Shown: positions 38,701-51,300, numbered from the stretch's first letter. The stretch is 64,000 nt of DNA from Atrichornis clamosus (GCA_013400975.1 WBMZ01015250.1:1-64000); one strand, 5' to 3'. Notes: generated by a model from the sequence alone, not told the origin. Numbers and translations: made by a program.

Positions 38701-41700
38701 GTGTAATAATTTTTGCCCTAATAGATTGCATGTTAATGATCCGTTTAGCCTGGCAATAAAGCTTAATGAAATATGCTATTAGAGTAAGACTATATGTAGC
38801 ATATGCAGTTGTTTTTAAGTCATACAACATATTACTGCAAGTGTCTTAATAGGTTTGGAATTTTTTCTTGCTTCTGGTTTTTTTTTACTCAATTGTTGTG
38901 TGTTTTGTTTTGTTGGTTTTTTTTTTTGAATAGGCAATCAAGTTGGTGTTTACAAAAAGAAACGAGAGTTGTCAAATGAATGTTCTTCATCCAGATATCT
39001 ACAGTTACCATATTCTAGTGTTCCCACCTCATCCAATACAATAACCACACGTAGGAAGCAAACTTCTCCAGAGCTGAGTAAAACTTTATGTGATAGTATC
39101 CCTGAAGAATACCAGTCTGCAGATGAGGAATGCTCCTGGAGCAACGTAACACTTGCAGACTTGTATCCAGCGATGGTAGAGATACTTACAAAGCTCATGA
39201 CAAAGCAGTCTCGGAGAAAGGAGTTAAAACACATATTTGGACACTTAAAGTCTAAAAAATGGTATTCTAGAAGACCAAAGCTCAATGTCACTGCAGACAA
39301 AATAAGAGGGTTCAGACCTTGTAAACTAAAGAAAGCACTACATAGCCCGTGTAGCAGTAGAAGTGAAGACAACCAGGATGCAACTTTTGGAAATGAGAGC
39401 AGGGCATTTTGTTATGACAATTGCCTCATTAATAATTCATCTGGTCTGGTACCACGTGCTTATACTGATAAAAATGACATCAAAATGGTCTACTCTGACT
39501 CAAGTTTAGAACAACATTTGGTACCTGAGAAGGGCCCAAAGGTCTCCAAACAGACTGCATTTCCTAATGTTATGGCTAGAATGGGGGAGACATTTCTAGT
39601 TGAGGATGAGTTAGAGACTACTGCCTCACCGAAGAATTCAGAGTACACAGAAAGTGAAAAATTGGCTTTCAAATGTTCCTCAGAATACCATTTTACAACA
39701 TCTACTGCCAGTTCGGGTTCAACAGCGCTTCATCTTGTAAAAGAGAGTAAGAGTAAGGCTCAGAAAACTGACTTTTCTTGTGTTGGTACCTCAGAGGCGT
39801 GTTCATCTTGCAGCTCCTATGGCAATAGTGGCACTTCTACACATGTCAAAAACTATTCTCCTGCAAGATCATCAAATACTCTGTTTATAAATCCTGAAAA
39901 AACAATTTCTGAAAGACAAATTTCTTTCCAGCACAAACAGTCATTTCCCTCGTTTATGAGGCAGAGTCCTTCAAAGATGCCCCAGAAATATGAAGATACT
40001 TTTGAGAAACTCTATTACAAAGTGTGTTCCAAAGAAATCCAAAAGCCTTTGACATTGGCAAGACCTCTTTTAAATTCACAGAACCTCGAAGAGAAAGGAA
40101 AATTAGTGAAGAAAAATTTAAGTGATTTTGTGAAGTCCAGTACAGAGTCTGATAGAGAATTTGACAGGATCTATGAGCAATTGTGTAGTGACACTGTTCC
40201 AAAATTTCCTGGGTTTCAGACAGCTTCAAATTTAAGGACATATGAAGGAACACAGATGTCTGAAACAGTAAATGCCCTTGTTAGCTCACCTGTTCGAACT
40301 TCTTCTGCAATTTCCAGAGTTAAAAGAGCAGGAAATTTTCAAAATGATCTTCTTTTTTCGCCAGTAAAGCGACAGAAACATATACCAGAACAATATTTTT
40401 CTTCAAGGAAATGTCAAGATATTTCTCACATTAAAAAGGTTAATCTTCAGAGAGTCGGCATGGATTTTTTGAGCACCTACAGCTGCAACAACCCCAGCTT
40501 TTTTGAAGATAACTGTCAGAGTCAGGTACTTAAGGACCTTGTGAAAAAAAAAATAGAATTGTGCACTCTTACATATTTGGAGAAGGGCTTAAAAATGGAT
40601 TAGAGCTGCAAGATGTTTGAACTAGTGATAGCATACTTCTGATGCTGTTTGGCTGTAGGGATGTTTTACAGCTTTGGGGTTTGGGATATTTATATAATAT
40701 ATTTATAGAATTTATATTATATTTATAAAATATAAGTTGTAGCAGGTCTCCTGGATCATGTGAGGAAGCTCTCTATGTTTAACAACCTTGAAATGGTTAT
40801 AAATGAAAGATTTTATTACATTTTAATAGACAATGTCACTGGTTAATGATCTCAAATAGTGACTCAGTTATGGTATTGTCCTTCTGAAATGATGACTTTT
40901 TAAAATTCTATAGATGCACAAGATGAGGCAAAAAAAATAAGCTTTATTGGGTTTCACTGGAATCATGATCCCTGTTGATTTAAATATTAAATCAGACAGT
41001 TATTTCCAGGTTCACAGTGATTTCTTCTGAGGGAAGGTGTGAAATAATATGTTTTTTCATTGTTGTTATCTGTTGATACTTTATTTTCAGGACTCTGGAT
41101 TTCATGATTCTTCAGATAAAACTTTTCCTGCTATTCCTGGTACTTCCCTTCAAGGTCAGTTTCAGAGACTTTATTAATTTGCTTGAGATTATTTTCTTAA
41201 GGAATTTTGACCGTTGAAGTATGCCAATGAAGCATTTCCAATGTCTGAATAGGCTACTGTTTTGACAATATCCTGTAGTGTTCATGCTACTCATCTCTGT
41301 TCTTTGCCTTTCCATACTGCTGTTTCTCATCACCAGAATCTGGGACTGCAGATAACCACTCTGGTTGGCCTCGGGCAATGGAGAATTGCAGCTCTCCCAG
41401 AAACGTGAGCCAGTGTCGTCACCAAAGGTAACAGCCTATTGAAAAAAGACATTTCAAAATGAATTCTTGCTCCTCTACACCTCCATTAAAAGTATGGAGG
41501 TTACATGCATACTTCTGGAATGGCAATCAGTATGGCAGAGCCCAGGCTAATGAAAGCTGCAGTCTTGAACACTGAGAGACAAGTGTCGGTGGCCAAGAGT
41601 AGCCAGAATCCAGCAAGGAGAGACAGTGAACACAGGCAGCTGAATAGCCACTGTAGTCCTTATTTTGTGTTCATTATAGAGGCATTTATTATTTCAGATA

Positions 41701-43549
41701 TACTATGGAATTGTTTTGGTTGTGGCTGTGTCTTTGAGCTAACAAGTCCTTCCAGATCTGTAGACTATGGAGAGTGCAGTATATTGCCACTTAAAAGAAC
41801 TTTTAAAAGTTGGCCTCTGATCAGTTGGGCATCATTACCTGCATTTTGGCTGTATGTAAACAAGCAGTGGCTTTGCTTGAAAGATTTCAGAGATCCTCTC
41901 CTCCTGCTGTTATCACTACTGGCAGTGTATTCCTATCTCTGGAAGCAGGACATTCCTTCCAGTTCCCTGAATACTGGCCTACTAAATCTGGTTTTCTTAG
42001 AAAATATGTAACTCTTAAAGGATTATCAAGCTTCAGATCTCTTGGATTTTTAATGAGAAACATATAATAGGATTTAAACATTTAAACAAACGTACAACAG
42101 GATTTAAAAAGCATTAAAAGCCCTCTAAACAATTTCTCATTATATTTACCAAAATATTTTTGCCATGCCTTTTGGCCATAAAGTCTAATTTGTCACCACA
42201 AGATATGCTGGCTTCCCAAACTCCATCAAGAAATATTTTCATTGTGCTTGAGATGATCATACAGCTGATATCAAAATCTTCTGACAATGTTTGAATTAGA
42301 ACTTCAAAAGAAGGCTGAAAGCATTTTTAAGCCCCTTGTATGGAAAACTTAACCACGAAAGAGCCTTTAGTTTAAGCAAAGATGGAATTAAAACTTAGAG
42401 GCTTGTATTCCAAATGCATGCAATATTGATAAAGATTATATTTGGTTTATTTTTCTATATAATGGAAGATTGGAGGCAAGCTGATGAGTATGCAAGGACA
42501 CGTCTGTGATGAGGGGTATGCCCACTTATCTGAGGAAAGTTTTTCTCAGTTCTTGGATTTCCTTTTGTTTTTACTCAGTACTTTTTCCTGGCTCCATACG
42601 AAATAGCCATCCCTATAAAATTAGTTATTGTTCTAAAGAAAAAGGTTTTCTTTCCTTAATGCGTGTAAGTAGAAAAATCAAGATTTCAGAGCATTTTCTT
42701 GCCAGGCCATCTGGAATAAAATCTATTTCTTTGTTCTTTAATTACACAAAGACATGTTTGCTGATTTGTAGACAAAATGGACTGTCAGCTGGAAAGCTTC
42801 CTTAGGCCCGTGGTGTGATATTTTTAGCTTTCTACAGTTCCCAGCAGTGAAGCTCTTCTTTAATAGCTTCAGATCCCTCAGAAGTATTATGCCTAAGCCA
42901 TGTGGCAAAATGCTGTATGTTGTAATGAATGGTTGTGAAAAGAAAAGGAATATTGTCTTTCTGTCTGAAACTAGATTGCCTTTTTCTAGAAGATGATGAA
43001 AGAGATATTTCTGAAGAGGAAATGTTCATAACTAATGAACTTTTCTTCAGCTCTGTGTGACTGCTGTCCTACAGCAGTGCTAGTATACTTAATTGTCAGA
43101 TGTAAACCAAATCAGTTTACCACATATGAGAGAAAAAAATTATGCAATTTCTTAAGTATTACGCAAGGAAATAATTGTGTTCTCGCTTGTGTATTTAACT
43201 ATTTGTGAATACAGTCAAAGGTTTCATCTTGAACTTTAATAGATATATATATAACTTAGGTTGGTGTAGTGACTCTACTGAGAGATGAAAATGACATACC
43301 ATAAAGAGCCTCCTCTATGTGAAAACATGCAGGAATGCAGACAAGGAGTCCTGCTGCTGTTCACAGTCAAGATGTTCAGATATCTTGCTTTGACAATTTG
43401 TTTCAATTACATTCTGTTCATTGGAGTTTCTGCAAACAGAGCATTTTTGTGTAATTTACTTTATCATCTAAACAGAGGTTTTTGTTTTGTTTTTCCTTAG
43501 GGTGTACAGAAAACTAAGCTACACTGATGGGGAAAGATCAAAATCGTAG
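23694..43549 (+). CDS. HJURP: HJURP, centromeric histone CENP-A chaperone (14 coding exons)
   Basis: HJURP binds soluble CENP-A/H4 and loads it at centromeres. Coding exons: 23694-23783, 24642-24708, 26045-26109, 27127-27154, 31418-31473, 32592-32628, 33362-33397, 35949-36010, 37137-37235, 37963-37975, 38934-40525, 41091-41154, 41337-41427, 43501-43549. All introns are GT-AG, all phases agree, and the sum is 2349 nt (782 residues; human 748). The start ATG sits in a Kozak context (GCCATGG) with no upstream in-frame ATG. The N-terminal Scm3-like CENP-A-binding domain is clear at residues about 13-58 (RRSNARF, RILERYNHPFED, the TLTY box at 45-48, HWG). The HJURP mid domain is at about 251-310 (NVTLADLYPAM, WYSRRPK). 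Two C-terminal HCTD-like repeats lie at about 537-550 (FEKLYYKVC) and 593-603 (EFDRIYEQLC). SPVKRQK follows at about 660. The rest is low-similarity linker. Identity rests on recalled homology, not a search. Confidence 0.93.
24642..26109 (+). CDS. HJURP: HJURP coding exons 2 and 3 (24642-24708, 26045-26109)
   Basis: Exon 2 (67 nt) encodes YNHPFEDDLLVSLETLTY and NTPD. Exon 3 (65 nt) completes the split glycine and gives PKHWGHVSTKNVKKWKKEIFE, ending in phase 0 at donor GTATCT. These two exons carry the most conserved part of the Scm3/CENP-A-binding domain. The basic KKWKK run takes the place of the weakly conserved residues that follow the WGG in human. Confidence 0.9.
26865..26996 (+). repeat. 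66-bp tandem duplication in HJURP intron 3, each copy with a consensus splice donor
   Basis: Two head-to-tail copies, 26865-26930 and 26931-26996, differing visibly at one base (CTGAT versus CTGGT). Each contains CAGCAACAGTGTGGGACAAA, then TCAG/GTAAGT, a perfect 5' splice site (donors after 26896 and 26962), preceded by an AG acceptor-like end. In the HJURP reading frame the would-be exon hits TGA after seven codons. Confidence 0.92.
27127..37975 (+). CDS. HJURP: HJURP short linker exons 4-10
   Basis: Seven small exons: 27127-27154 (28 nt), 31418-31473 (56), 32592-32628 (37), 33362-33397 (36), 35949-36010 (62), 37137-37235 (99) and 37963-37975 (13). Their phases interlock exactly (0-1, 1-0, 0-1, 1-1, 1-0, 0-0, 0-1), which is strong evidence that they are real although I recognise no domain in them. 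The encoded linker (residues 75-184) is acidic and serine-rich (TSDFEDEHSA, SHVDTSDI), then basic (VRRKF, KVQKKEKVRVD). The 36-nt and 99-nt exons are symmetric and could be skipped without a frameshift. Confidence 0.82.
28240..28257. repeat. (TA)n microsatellite
   Basis: Short TA dinucleotide run in HJURP intron 4. Confidence 0.85.
31505..31639 (+). mobile_element. CR1 LINE 3' tail fragment, sense, in HJURP intron 5
   Basis: Contains CCAGGCCAGGTTGGATGAGG, GAGCAACCTGGTCTA, GGTGTCCCTGCCCAT and TTCCAACCCAAACCATTCTA, ending in the ATTCTGTGA repeat. About 135 bp of CR1 3'UTR. It begins about 30 bp downstream of the donor of HJURP exon 5. Confidence 0.9.
38934..40525 (+). CDS. HJURP: HJURP large exon 11 (mid domain and C-terminal repeats)
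   Basis: 1592 nt, entering in phase 1 to complete a glycine codon and leaving in phase 0 at donor CAG/GTACTT. It encodes residues 186-715, including the mid domain, both HCTD-like repeats and the SPVKRQK segment. The long open frame does not stop at the donor but continues to a TAG at 40601-40603, so retention of the following intron would give a 26-residue alternative tail. Confidence 0.9.
41091..43549 (+). CDS. HJURP: HJURP C-terminal exons 12-14 (41091-41154, 41337-41427, 43501-43549)
   Basis: Three exons that continue the frame from the donor at 40525. Exon 12 gives DSGFHDSSDKTFPAIPGTSL then Q, exon 13 begins ESGTADNHSGWPRAMEN and ends in a split arginine, and exon 14 gives VYRKLSYTDGERSKS and a TAG at 43547-43549. 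All acceptors have clear pyrimidine tracts (TTATTTTCAG, CATCACCAG, TTTTCCTTAG). Phase agreement over three joins supports them. I do not recognise a named domain in this tail. Confidence 0.8.
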
Positions 43550-44130
43550 CAATCCCTTGGATGACTTCCTGGTGAAAGCTCACTGAGGAGCATTCATGGA
43601 CTGCTACAGATAAAACGTAGTTTTATAAAAGTTGGGTTTTATACGGTTTTCTTTCTTCTTCCAAAAATCAAGGATGTATAATTATATGTTTGTAATACAC
43701 AACTAGTTCTGATTTATGCTTCCTTGTAATATAAATCTTCAGGAACAAGTTCGTCACTTTTGACAGGGCACTTCTTACTCAGTTTATTGTTAAATTGGAA
43801 TTAAGTGTTTAACAGTGTTTATAATAATAGAATGTTATCTGTATTATCTTTTTATCTGCTAATAAGCTTTATTTTTAGTGTATTAATAATAAGGAACAAG
43901 CTCATTCACCTAAATTCCTGCCTATTCATGCTTTCTGGACATATCAATACAGACCCAAATGCAATGTTATATGCTATGACTTATATCTGCTATTAAGTGT
44001 TAGTGTCAAAATTTTCTAAGTAGATCACCCAAGTTGATTGTTCAATAAAATTTTAAAATTTTTAGTGGATTTGATAGTTATAGTCTGTGTTCTGACAAAG
44101 TTCTACCTGACAATAAACATTCTAAATTAA
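43550..44130 (+). other. HJURP: HJURP 3'UTR with two poly(A) signals
   Basis: AT-rich sequence after the stop, with AATAAA at 44044-44049 and again at 44112-44117. Cleavage is expected shortly after one or both. Confidence 0.65.
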
Positions 44131-47100
44131 AAACTGTTCTGAACAAATATCTGCTTTCAACGTTTTTATTTCAGCTGTGTGAATCCTCAGGAGGAATTTG
44201 TATACCTACACAAGTAAATACATGAGAATGAGGTGTGAGGGTCCCACAGGTTTTCAGTGCTGTGGCCTTTCTTGGCAAGGGGTTTGTGTTAGTGGTAAGT
44301 GTAAGCTCAAGTACTCACTGTTTTATCAGCATTGTCCCTTGTTAGCTTTCTGAGCTTCAGAACAGGAAAAAAATTATTTTTCCTTGGCTTTATTTCTGGA
44401 CACACAGAAGTGTTTTGTGTTATTTTAGCTCTTAACATCAAGATCTTATTATCTTTAGTATTCTTGAATGGAACAAGAAGCCAGCATCAGTGAGGTTTTC
44501 TCTGCACTAAGAAGTTCTGCACACACATTCTATCTTTCATAATTTGGATATTACATTTCCTTCAATGACAGCAACTAAAGATTATCTTTTAGAAATGCTT
44601 TTGTGGTTCATTTTTATTCCTGTTCCAGACATGGATGCACTGTGAGGAATATGTTTTATGAAGTACCTTCCTCTTGGATTTGTTGAGGTAATTCTTTCCC
44701 AGTATTTCCTGACATACCAGTACTGAGAGATTGCATAATTCATTGTTTTCTGTTCTAAAGTAACTTAGAAGTCAACTGAAATTGGGTTTTGGGCACGTTC
44801 TGACTCTAGATACAACCTCTACACAGCAACTTTAATGCAGGCTCACCCAGGTAGGCAGGCAAGTTTGTTTATACAACATAGCAAAATTGTCTCCATGAAA
44901 ATTACTTTGAAATAATTTAAAGAGGTCATTCTTGGAAAACTTTGAAGTGTTAGAAGCTAAGATCATCCCAATGCCATGTTTTGAGTGCTAGCAGTAGCAA
45001 AAATAAGGAGAAGGTTACACAATTATGTTTAGAGTTGATCCTCCAACCACCGTGTGAGCCAGCAGACTCTTAAATGTAGGATATAAGCAAAAGTCTGTAT
45101 TTGTAACAGTATTGTTAGGAAAAACAACAGATAGATCTGCAGTGATTGTCAAAGGCTGTAATTACTACTGGAGTGTATCTGTCTCGACTTACAAAGGTTT
45201 CATGGTGCTACCTGATCTCTTGTGTTTTGACCTCCATTCTTCTTCCCATCCAAACAGTTTGGCTTTTTCCACCATATTTCCACTTGTTTCCTCATTTTTC
45301 ACTGTTCCATTGAACTGATACTTGGATGAGAAGCTTATTATTAATAAAAACAGCTTTACACTGCTTCTCTTTGCTTCAAAAAAATTTTTAAGGAACACTG
45401 GAAAAACAGGTGGATTTACTCAGTATGAACCTAGACCTAGCACCTCTCTTATGTTGTAATTAGTTGAAACTTGCTTTATACATAAAGAATTTAAGTAGTA
45501 TACTATAGTTCGTGTAGGTCTTTCTCTAATGGCTTGAAGATGGAGCAATATTGGAAGTGCTCTTTCATGTAAGGATTCAGTAGTTATTTGAAAACTACCC
45601 CAAAAGTCATTAAAAAAAAATTAAGTCGTTCAGTTGCTTATTTAAGCAGCTGGAGGGTAAAAAGCCAGAGGAATAAAGCTAAACTTGAATGTGACAGCAT
45701 TAGAAATGCCTTGGAGATAAGCCATTTAAAGATCATCCTGTCTGAGAGCAACAGTCAATAATTTAATGGAGGCAATGATTAAATGTGGAAAGGAAGTGTA
45801 TATATATTGAAGGAGAATATTTACAAAAATGCTCTACCCTTTTAATGAGCTGTGTTGCAAGGGAAAGCAGCTGATGAAAATTGGTGTAAACACATAGGTG
45901 GACTAAACAGTGAAGACTGAGAATACAGAGGAAACTAGATGTACCTAAATCCCATGAAGGGACTGTTACATGCACACTCAGAGAAGTGGGTGCTTCATTT
46001 CCATTAGATAAATTATGAGACTGAAATGACAGGTTGAATTCAGGCAACTCGTATAAGTTCTTTGACTCAAATTTTTAGAAGAAAGGCATAATCAAGAGTG
46101 CAAATTCTGTGAGAAAATTAGGAAATAGTAACTTTTGTACAAAGGGTACACAATAAAAATACAGTATCCATTGGTTTATGTATATGCTGGAAAATAATAA
46201 CAAGTAGACTTTTTGGCCTATGCTTATTTGGCTGAGAGATTAAGAAAGCTTTCTCTTTTTCCCAGAGGTCTGAGTATTGCATCTAATTGGTACCAGCTAA
46301 ATTAAAATAATTTACGTAATTTTTTTGCATATTAATTCTGCTCAAACGGGTTTGATATGTGAGTCAAAGCAAGAGTATGTTGATATGTATTTTTCTACTT
46401 AGTTCCTACTACAGAACAAAGTGCAAGTCCTTCTAGTTTAATCAAATTAAGTTAGTGTTCCATGCAGTGATACCTTGATGTTTAACTGGATATTTGGCTT
46501 TGGATTTGTCTTCCTCCTTTCCCCCCGTAGGGCCTTAGTCAGGGTCATTATTTAATATAGTTCTTCATTAAAGTGGTTTTTATAGATTCTTCAGCAGTGT
46601 TTATTTTTGCCTGTCCAGTGGTAGCTGGGTTAAGACCATGATAACACAATGACTTGCATTCCACATCTGCCTTGTTTCTGGGATGTAACAGCCAAGCTTG
46701 TGACTTGATTTCTGCACACAAAAGCAAGTGCTAGCACAGGATGGGCAGTGCCACTGGGTAGCTTTGGCTGCAGGGCTTGGCCCGTTTTTGTCCAGCATGG
46801 AAGTTACAGCATGTTATATAAGATCATTGGCTAAATGTTAACCAGGCTGTCAAGCAACTATTTGTTTTAAACTGATTTTTCTTCGTTCATAAATTTGTCT
46901 CGTCTCTGGATGTGTGCATTCGCTTCTGCTATTCCTGGTGTTGCTCTCTGTACTTTGGGCCTTTTGTTTTCAACTGTCGCCTGTCGCCTTCAGGATCTGA
47001 AACACCTGTGGGGCTCTGTGTTGGAAAGTTACAAGCTCCTTGGTTCTGTGCTCTATGTGGATTTTAAAGGTACCAGTATCCTGTTTTGGGGGGGTTTTTT

Positions 47101-48077
47101 TGAGAAGGAAGAAGTGTCTGACACCTAGAGGTAGGCATATTACATCAACATGCCTCACTGTTTCCTGCTGCAATTCCTTAATGACTCCCAGAATAAAAAA
47201 TAGATACCCACTCTATAAAACTTACCATTTAATGAGTTTAAAATCTTAAGATGAATGTGCACACAGTAAGTGAATTGTTTGGGGAAAGAAAAAGCTCTTT
47301 CTGCTTTTGTAAAATAGTAAGGATGGCAATGTGAAACCCAACAGGAATATAAAAATAACACAGAGTATTAGAAGGAAGAAATCGTCCCTAGGAGATTTAT
47401 TGTTACAGATAGTTTGACAGTATCTTTGTGGACTCTTGAATAGAGCTGGATACAATATTACATTAGTAGGGCAGTTGAGATTTGAGATGTATTCTGGTAT
47501 TGCTAAAGGAAAGGTAGATAAAGATACTGCTAAGTCTTGTGAGATGTACAATTACTACTTTTAAGCTGTTAAATTATTCTCCAGTTATTACCCTAGACTA
47601 GTCACAGTGGGCAAGTACACAGTCTGAAACAAATCAGTTTTTAACAGGTAAAGCAACTAAACCAAGTGTGCAAATATGAAAAACAATCTCATTTCAAAAG
47701 TATTGAAATTAATATAGAATGACTATAGAATAGGTGTACTCTGCTAGAGTTCTACAGACAATGAGGGGGTCTTTTAGGACTATTTGAAAGCTGATGGTTG
47801 TTTAAAACAGGATCAATTTTTACTGGAATCAGTACTATGTGAATGCTGAAATACCAGCTCCTATAACTCTTTCAAATTTTTTTCAGAAGGGCAGATCCAT
47901 CAGACTAGCAGTCTGTACCTATACCTTATTCTTGCGTAGCCCATAAATATGCTTGGAAGACATTTTGGAACACTTAACGTACCCCATTTCATACCATTGT
48001 TCAGTATATCAGTTTTCCAGGATATCTCTAATCATTCATTGTTCCTCCAGAACGACAAAGCAAAGCTCACTTTATGG
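44131..48077. other. Region between convergent HJURP and TRAT1
   Basis: Probably part intergenic and part TRAT1 3'UTR. The nearest AATAAA on the minus strand (TTTATT at 47396-47401) is a candidate TRAT1 poly(A) signal, and another lies at about 46599. No coding segment or known repeat was recognised. Confidence 0.5.
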
Positions 48078-48359
48078 TTACTTATATGGCTTATTACATA
48101 TTTGGTTCTCTCCTTTTTTATTATGAATCAAGCCCATTAATCTGATGGGATCATCATGAATGGCTTCTTTTGCTGTGTTTTCGGCAGCCAGCTGCTCACT
48201 ATTGAGGTAAATGCTAACTTTGGAAGTCACCATGGGGTTAGATGATCTTTCTTCTTCATCTTCCTCTAATGAAGGGTCAGTCTTTCTCCTTGGTTTTCTG
48301 CGTTTTCCCTTGACACTGTGATCAAGTGAGGCATAACACATCTGATTGGCAGACTCCAC
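48078..48359 (-). CDS. TRAT1: TRAT1 terminal coding exon
   Basis: 93 codons and TAA. It starts VESANQMCYASLDHSVKGKR, followed by a basic then acidic stretch (SLEEDEEERS) and the conserved IHDDPIRLMGLIHNKK near the end. The QMCYASLDHSVKGKRRKPR block is nearly identical to human, the best single piece of evidence for the gene. Confidence 0.93.
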   Translation of the reverse strand: MESANQMCYASLDHSVKGKRRKPRRKTDPSLEEDEEERSSNPMVTSKVSIYLNSEQLAAENTAKEAIHDDPIRLMGLIHNKKGENQICNKPYK

Positions 48360-51300
48360 CTAAAAGGAAATTCACTTTAACATTCAGTATTTATCCTTGC
48401 TTTAAAATTACATCTGACTTTTAGTATGTCTACACTGTAATCATAATAGTGGCTGAAGTTTGCCTAAATTAGCTGTAAAATAACATTAAAAGTATAAACG
48501 ATTAAGCCGCAGGAGCATAGAAAATAGATCAACATAACCTAATGATAAATTACTCAGAGTGGCAATAAGGAAAAATTCATAAAGGTATCATTGAAAAGAT
48601 TCTCTGTGGGAAGGAGGGAAGCTTACATAAACAGTCTGGGTTCTTTGGGATGCAGGACATTATTTGATCTGCTTTTCTTCTCACTTTTTATTTTAGTTAG
48701 AATCCAGCTATTAGCAACATTATTAACAGGCTTTGTCTGTTCAGAAAATCAAAGATGGATGATTCTTGTCTGTATCTCATTTCCAGTGTAAAATGTATGC
48801 TTTTTGTGTCTTTCCCCTGCTTCTCTGTGGTTTTCAAGTCTGTTAATGACTATTGACACTGGAATATCTAGATTTTTAAAAGATAATTTTACCTGCTGGA
48901 AATAGCCTGAGAGAGAGGCTGGAAATCAGTCCTTATGAAATACATGAAAATCAGTTCAGGAAACTGGTTCTAGGAGTGCTTCAATTACAGGCAAAGTTCA
49001 TTTGAAGCTTGCATGCTTTCAGGCATACAGGTATCTCAACAAAATACAAATCAATAGAAAACAGTCTTTCACTTGTTAAGGCATGTGGATTTTGCTGGAC
49101 AGGCGAGAGACAGTCAAACTCATTAGTATTATGTGATGTAGCTTGTGTTTTCACTTGGTTGCTATCAAAACAAAAGAAAATTAATTCTTTACCTAAGCCA
49201 AGGCCGTGGATGCAGATTTAATTCTGCCTGATCTGCATGCCTGTGACTGGGCTTTATCATGGTATGTGCGTGGAACTGAGCTGTCTATAATTCTGCTTCC
49301 TTATTAGTGAATGAGATCGAATGGATGGTCAAGTTTGTGCTGAAATACCCTGAAGAACTGAGATACTAATGCATGGTAATTTTTGTGAGAGTGTGAAGAT
49401 TTTTGTTATATATTGTCATGGGATAAGCAAAGGAACTATGAAACAGACCACATTTCCCTAATTCAGAAATCCATAATGAAAAATAAACATACCTGTAGCT
49501 GGTTAACTGGTCTTTGAGGCTGGGACTTCATCTGCTCATAACAACATTCTTCTGTAATTTATCAAAGTAGAAAAATCTTTTGGTTAATAAGACATGCTGC
49601 TGAGTCTAAAAAGTTCAGACCAACAATCCTCTCTGTTAGAGAATGCACTCCCCCCAGTTTTCTTCGGCAGAAGTTTGTTTTGTTTTGAAATCACACACAG
49701 ATCTGTCCTTCTAATTTATAGAGAGGCACATAGCTAAGAAATATAAGATACATACAGTGAAAATGAAAATCTGTTCATATGCACGGGAGGTTTCTTGTTA
49801 TTCACTAAGTAGGCATTATTTTAGAGTGCTAGGAGGACCTTTTGCAATTAAAAGATAACCACATACCGATGTATTTTTCAGCATAGGCACCCTTTTCTTT
49901 GGCTGAGAAAGAGGCTGTGAGTTGTAACAGCTGGTGATTAAATTCTATTCCTGAATCTACTTCCAGTTTACTGCAAATTTGGTGCTAGTTATTTTGTCAT
50001 TTTATATCTCATTTTAGCCATCAGTAGAACAGATTACTTCCTTACAGTTTTCAGGCTTTTACAGTGTCAATGCATTTGATTGTTGACTTGGTTAAATTTA
50101 TGCAAACCATGTGTGGAAGAAGTTGCTTTTCCCCCCTATAGTTCAAGTGCTTTAGTTTTGCTTAACCCCAATTAAGGCTCGCAGAACAAGTTGTGTTCAT
50201 GTTACTTAATAACTGCTTTAACACCATAAAGGCTTCAAGAGACATACCTTGGGCAAATGTAGCTCTAGCTGCAGCTATGTGATATTACAGCCTTTAATGT
50301 GGGGTCTCTCTGCCAAGGGTTGTAACTTCGGCACAGTAAAGCAAAGCAAAGCTGTCTGCCCACCACTCAGCTGCTGGGCTTCAGCATATTGGTCAGTGTT
50401 GCTGATGATCTGTGGACAGCCACGGCAGAGAACTGTTATGTGTTTGTTTCTGCCTGCTTCTGTGGGAGCATTGACTTTGGACCATGGGTAATATGTGTTT
50501 TAGATTGCTTTAATAGGCATGGATCAAGCTGTTCTTTCAATTAGTGCAGCTTTGCATTTAGACAGGCTCTTTGTTTTGAGATACTTGGCTGAACAGGACC
50601 ATATGGACTGTAAAAAATCAAATTCAGTATGAGATTGGTTCTTATAAATAGTAGTGCAATAAGAAGGTTTGCATTTCTATCCCAAGTACCTTTTACTAAC
50701 TTTAATTATATTAATTGTTGAAAAGATGTAGATTCTCCAGTTTGCCATTTGAGAAATGCAGCATGTGTGGGTCAGTCAGTTTTTAATTATGTATTTATAG
50801 CCACTAAATAGACACATGTTCCTAAAATGAAGCTTACCTAACATATCTTGATTGAGATTGCCATAAACTGGGTAATCTTCTGTGTGATAGTCCTCAAAGC
50901 TACAAGGGGAATGGAAAAATACTTTTAATTCACAGAATACGATTTATTTAGGACCCCACTATTCTACTTTAATAAATGTTTTATGCACATGTAGCAATAT
51001 GCAGACACTGTGTATGTGTGTGTGTGTATATATCAGATTGTACGTGACCTTATAAACAAGATCAAAAATATTGGAGGCAGCAAAAATGGCAATGTGTGTG
51101 TTCTGAAGAGAGATTTGTCATCTAGGCCAGGACTGAACCCTTCTTGCCTGCAAGTTAAGTATAAGGCTAATATCAAGACTACTAAGCTACAGTTTGATGT
51201 AGGTTTAGAAATATTAATGATCACTGAAAGGAACCCAGTTCACATCATGTTGAGACCACTCTGCAGTACAAAGTAAAGCGCTATATGTGTCTTGTGGAGT

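Larger units (their letters stand above)
24709..38933 (+). other. HJURP introns 2-10
   Basis: AT-rich intronic DNA between the small exons. Recognisable contents are the 66-bp duplication (26865-26996), a CR1 tail (31505-31639), a (TA)n microsatellite (about 28240-28257), a poly(T) run near 33841-33860, and a splice-bounded but phase-incompatible segment at 33977-34013. The open frames in these introns, the longest being 132 codons on the minus strand at 30879-31277, show no protein similarity I recognise. Confidence 0.6.

Noticed and set aside
41505..42011. 168-codon plus-strand frame in the last HJURP intron
   Set aside because: Lies inside a phase-consistent intron, has no recognisable domain, and shows no codon or splice support. 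Probably chance.
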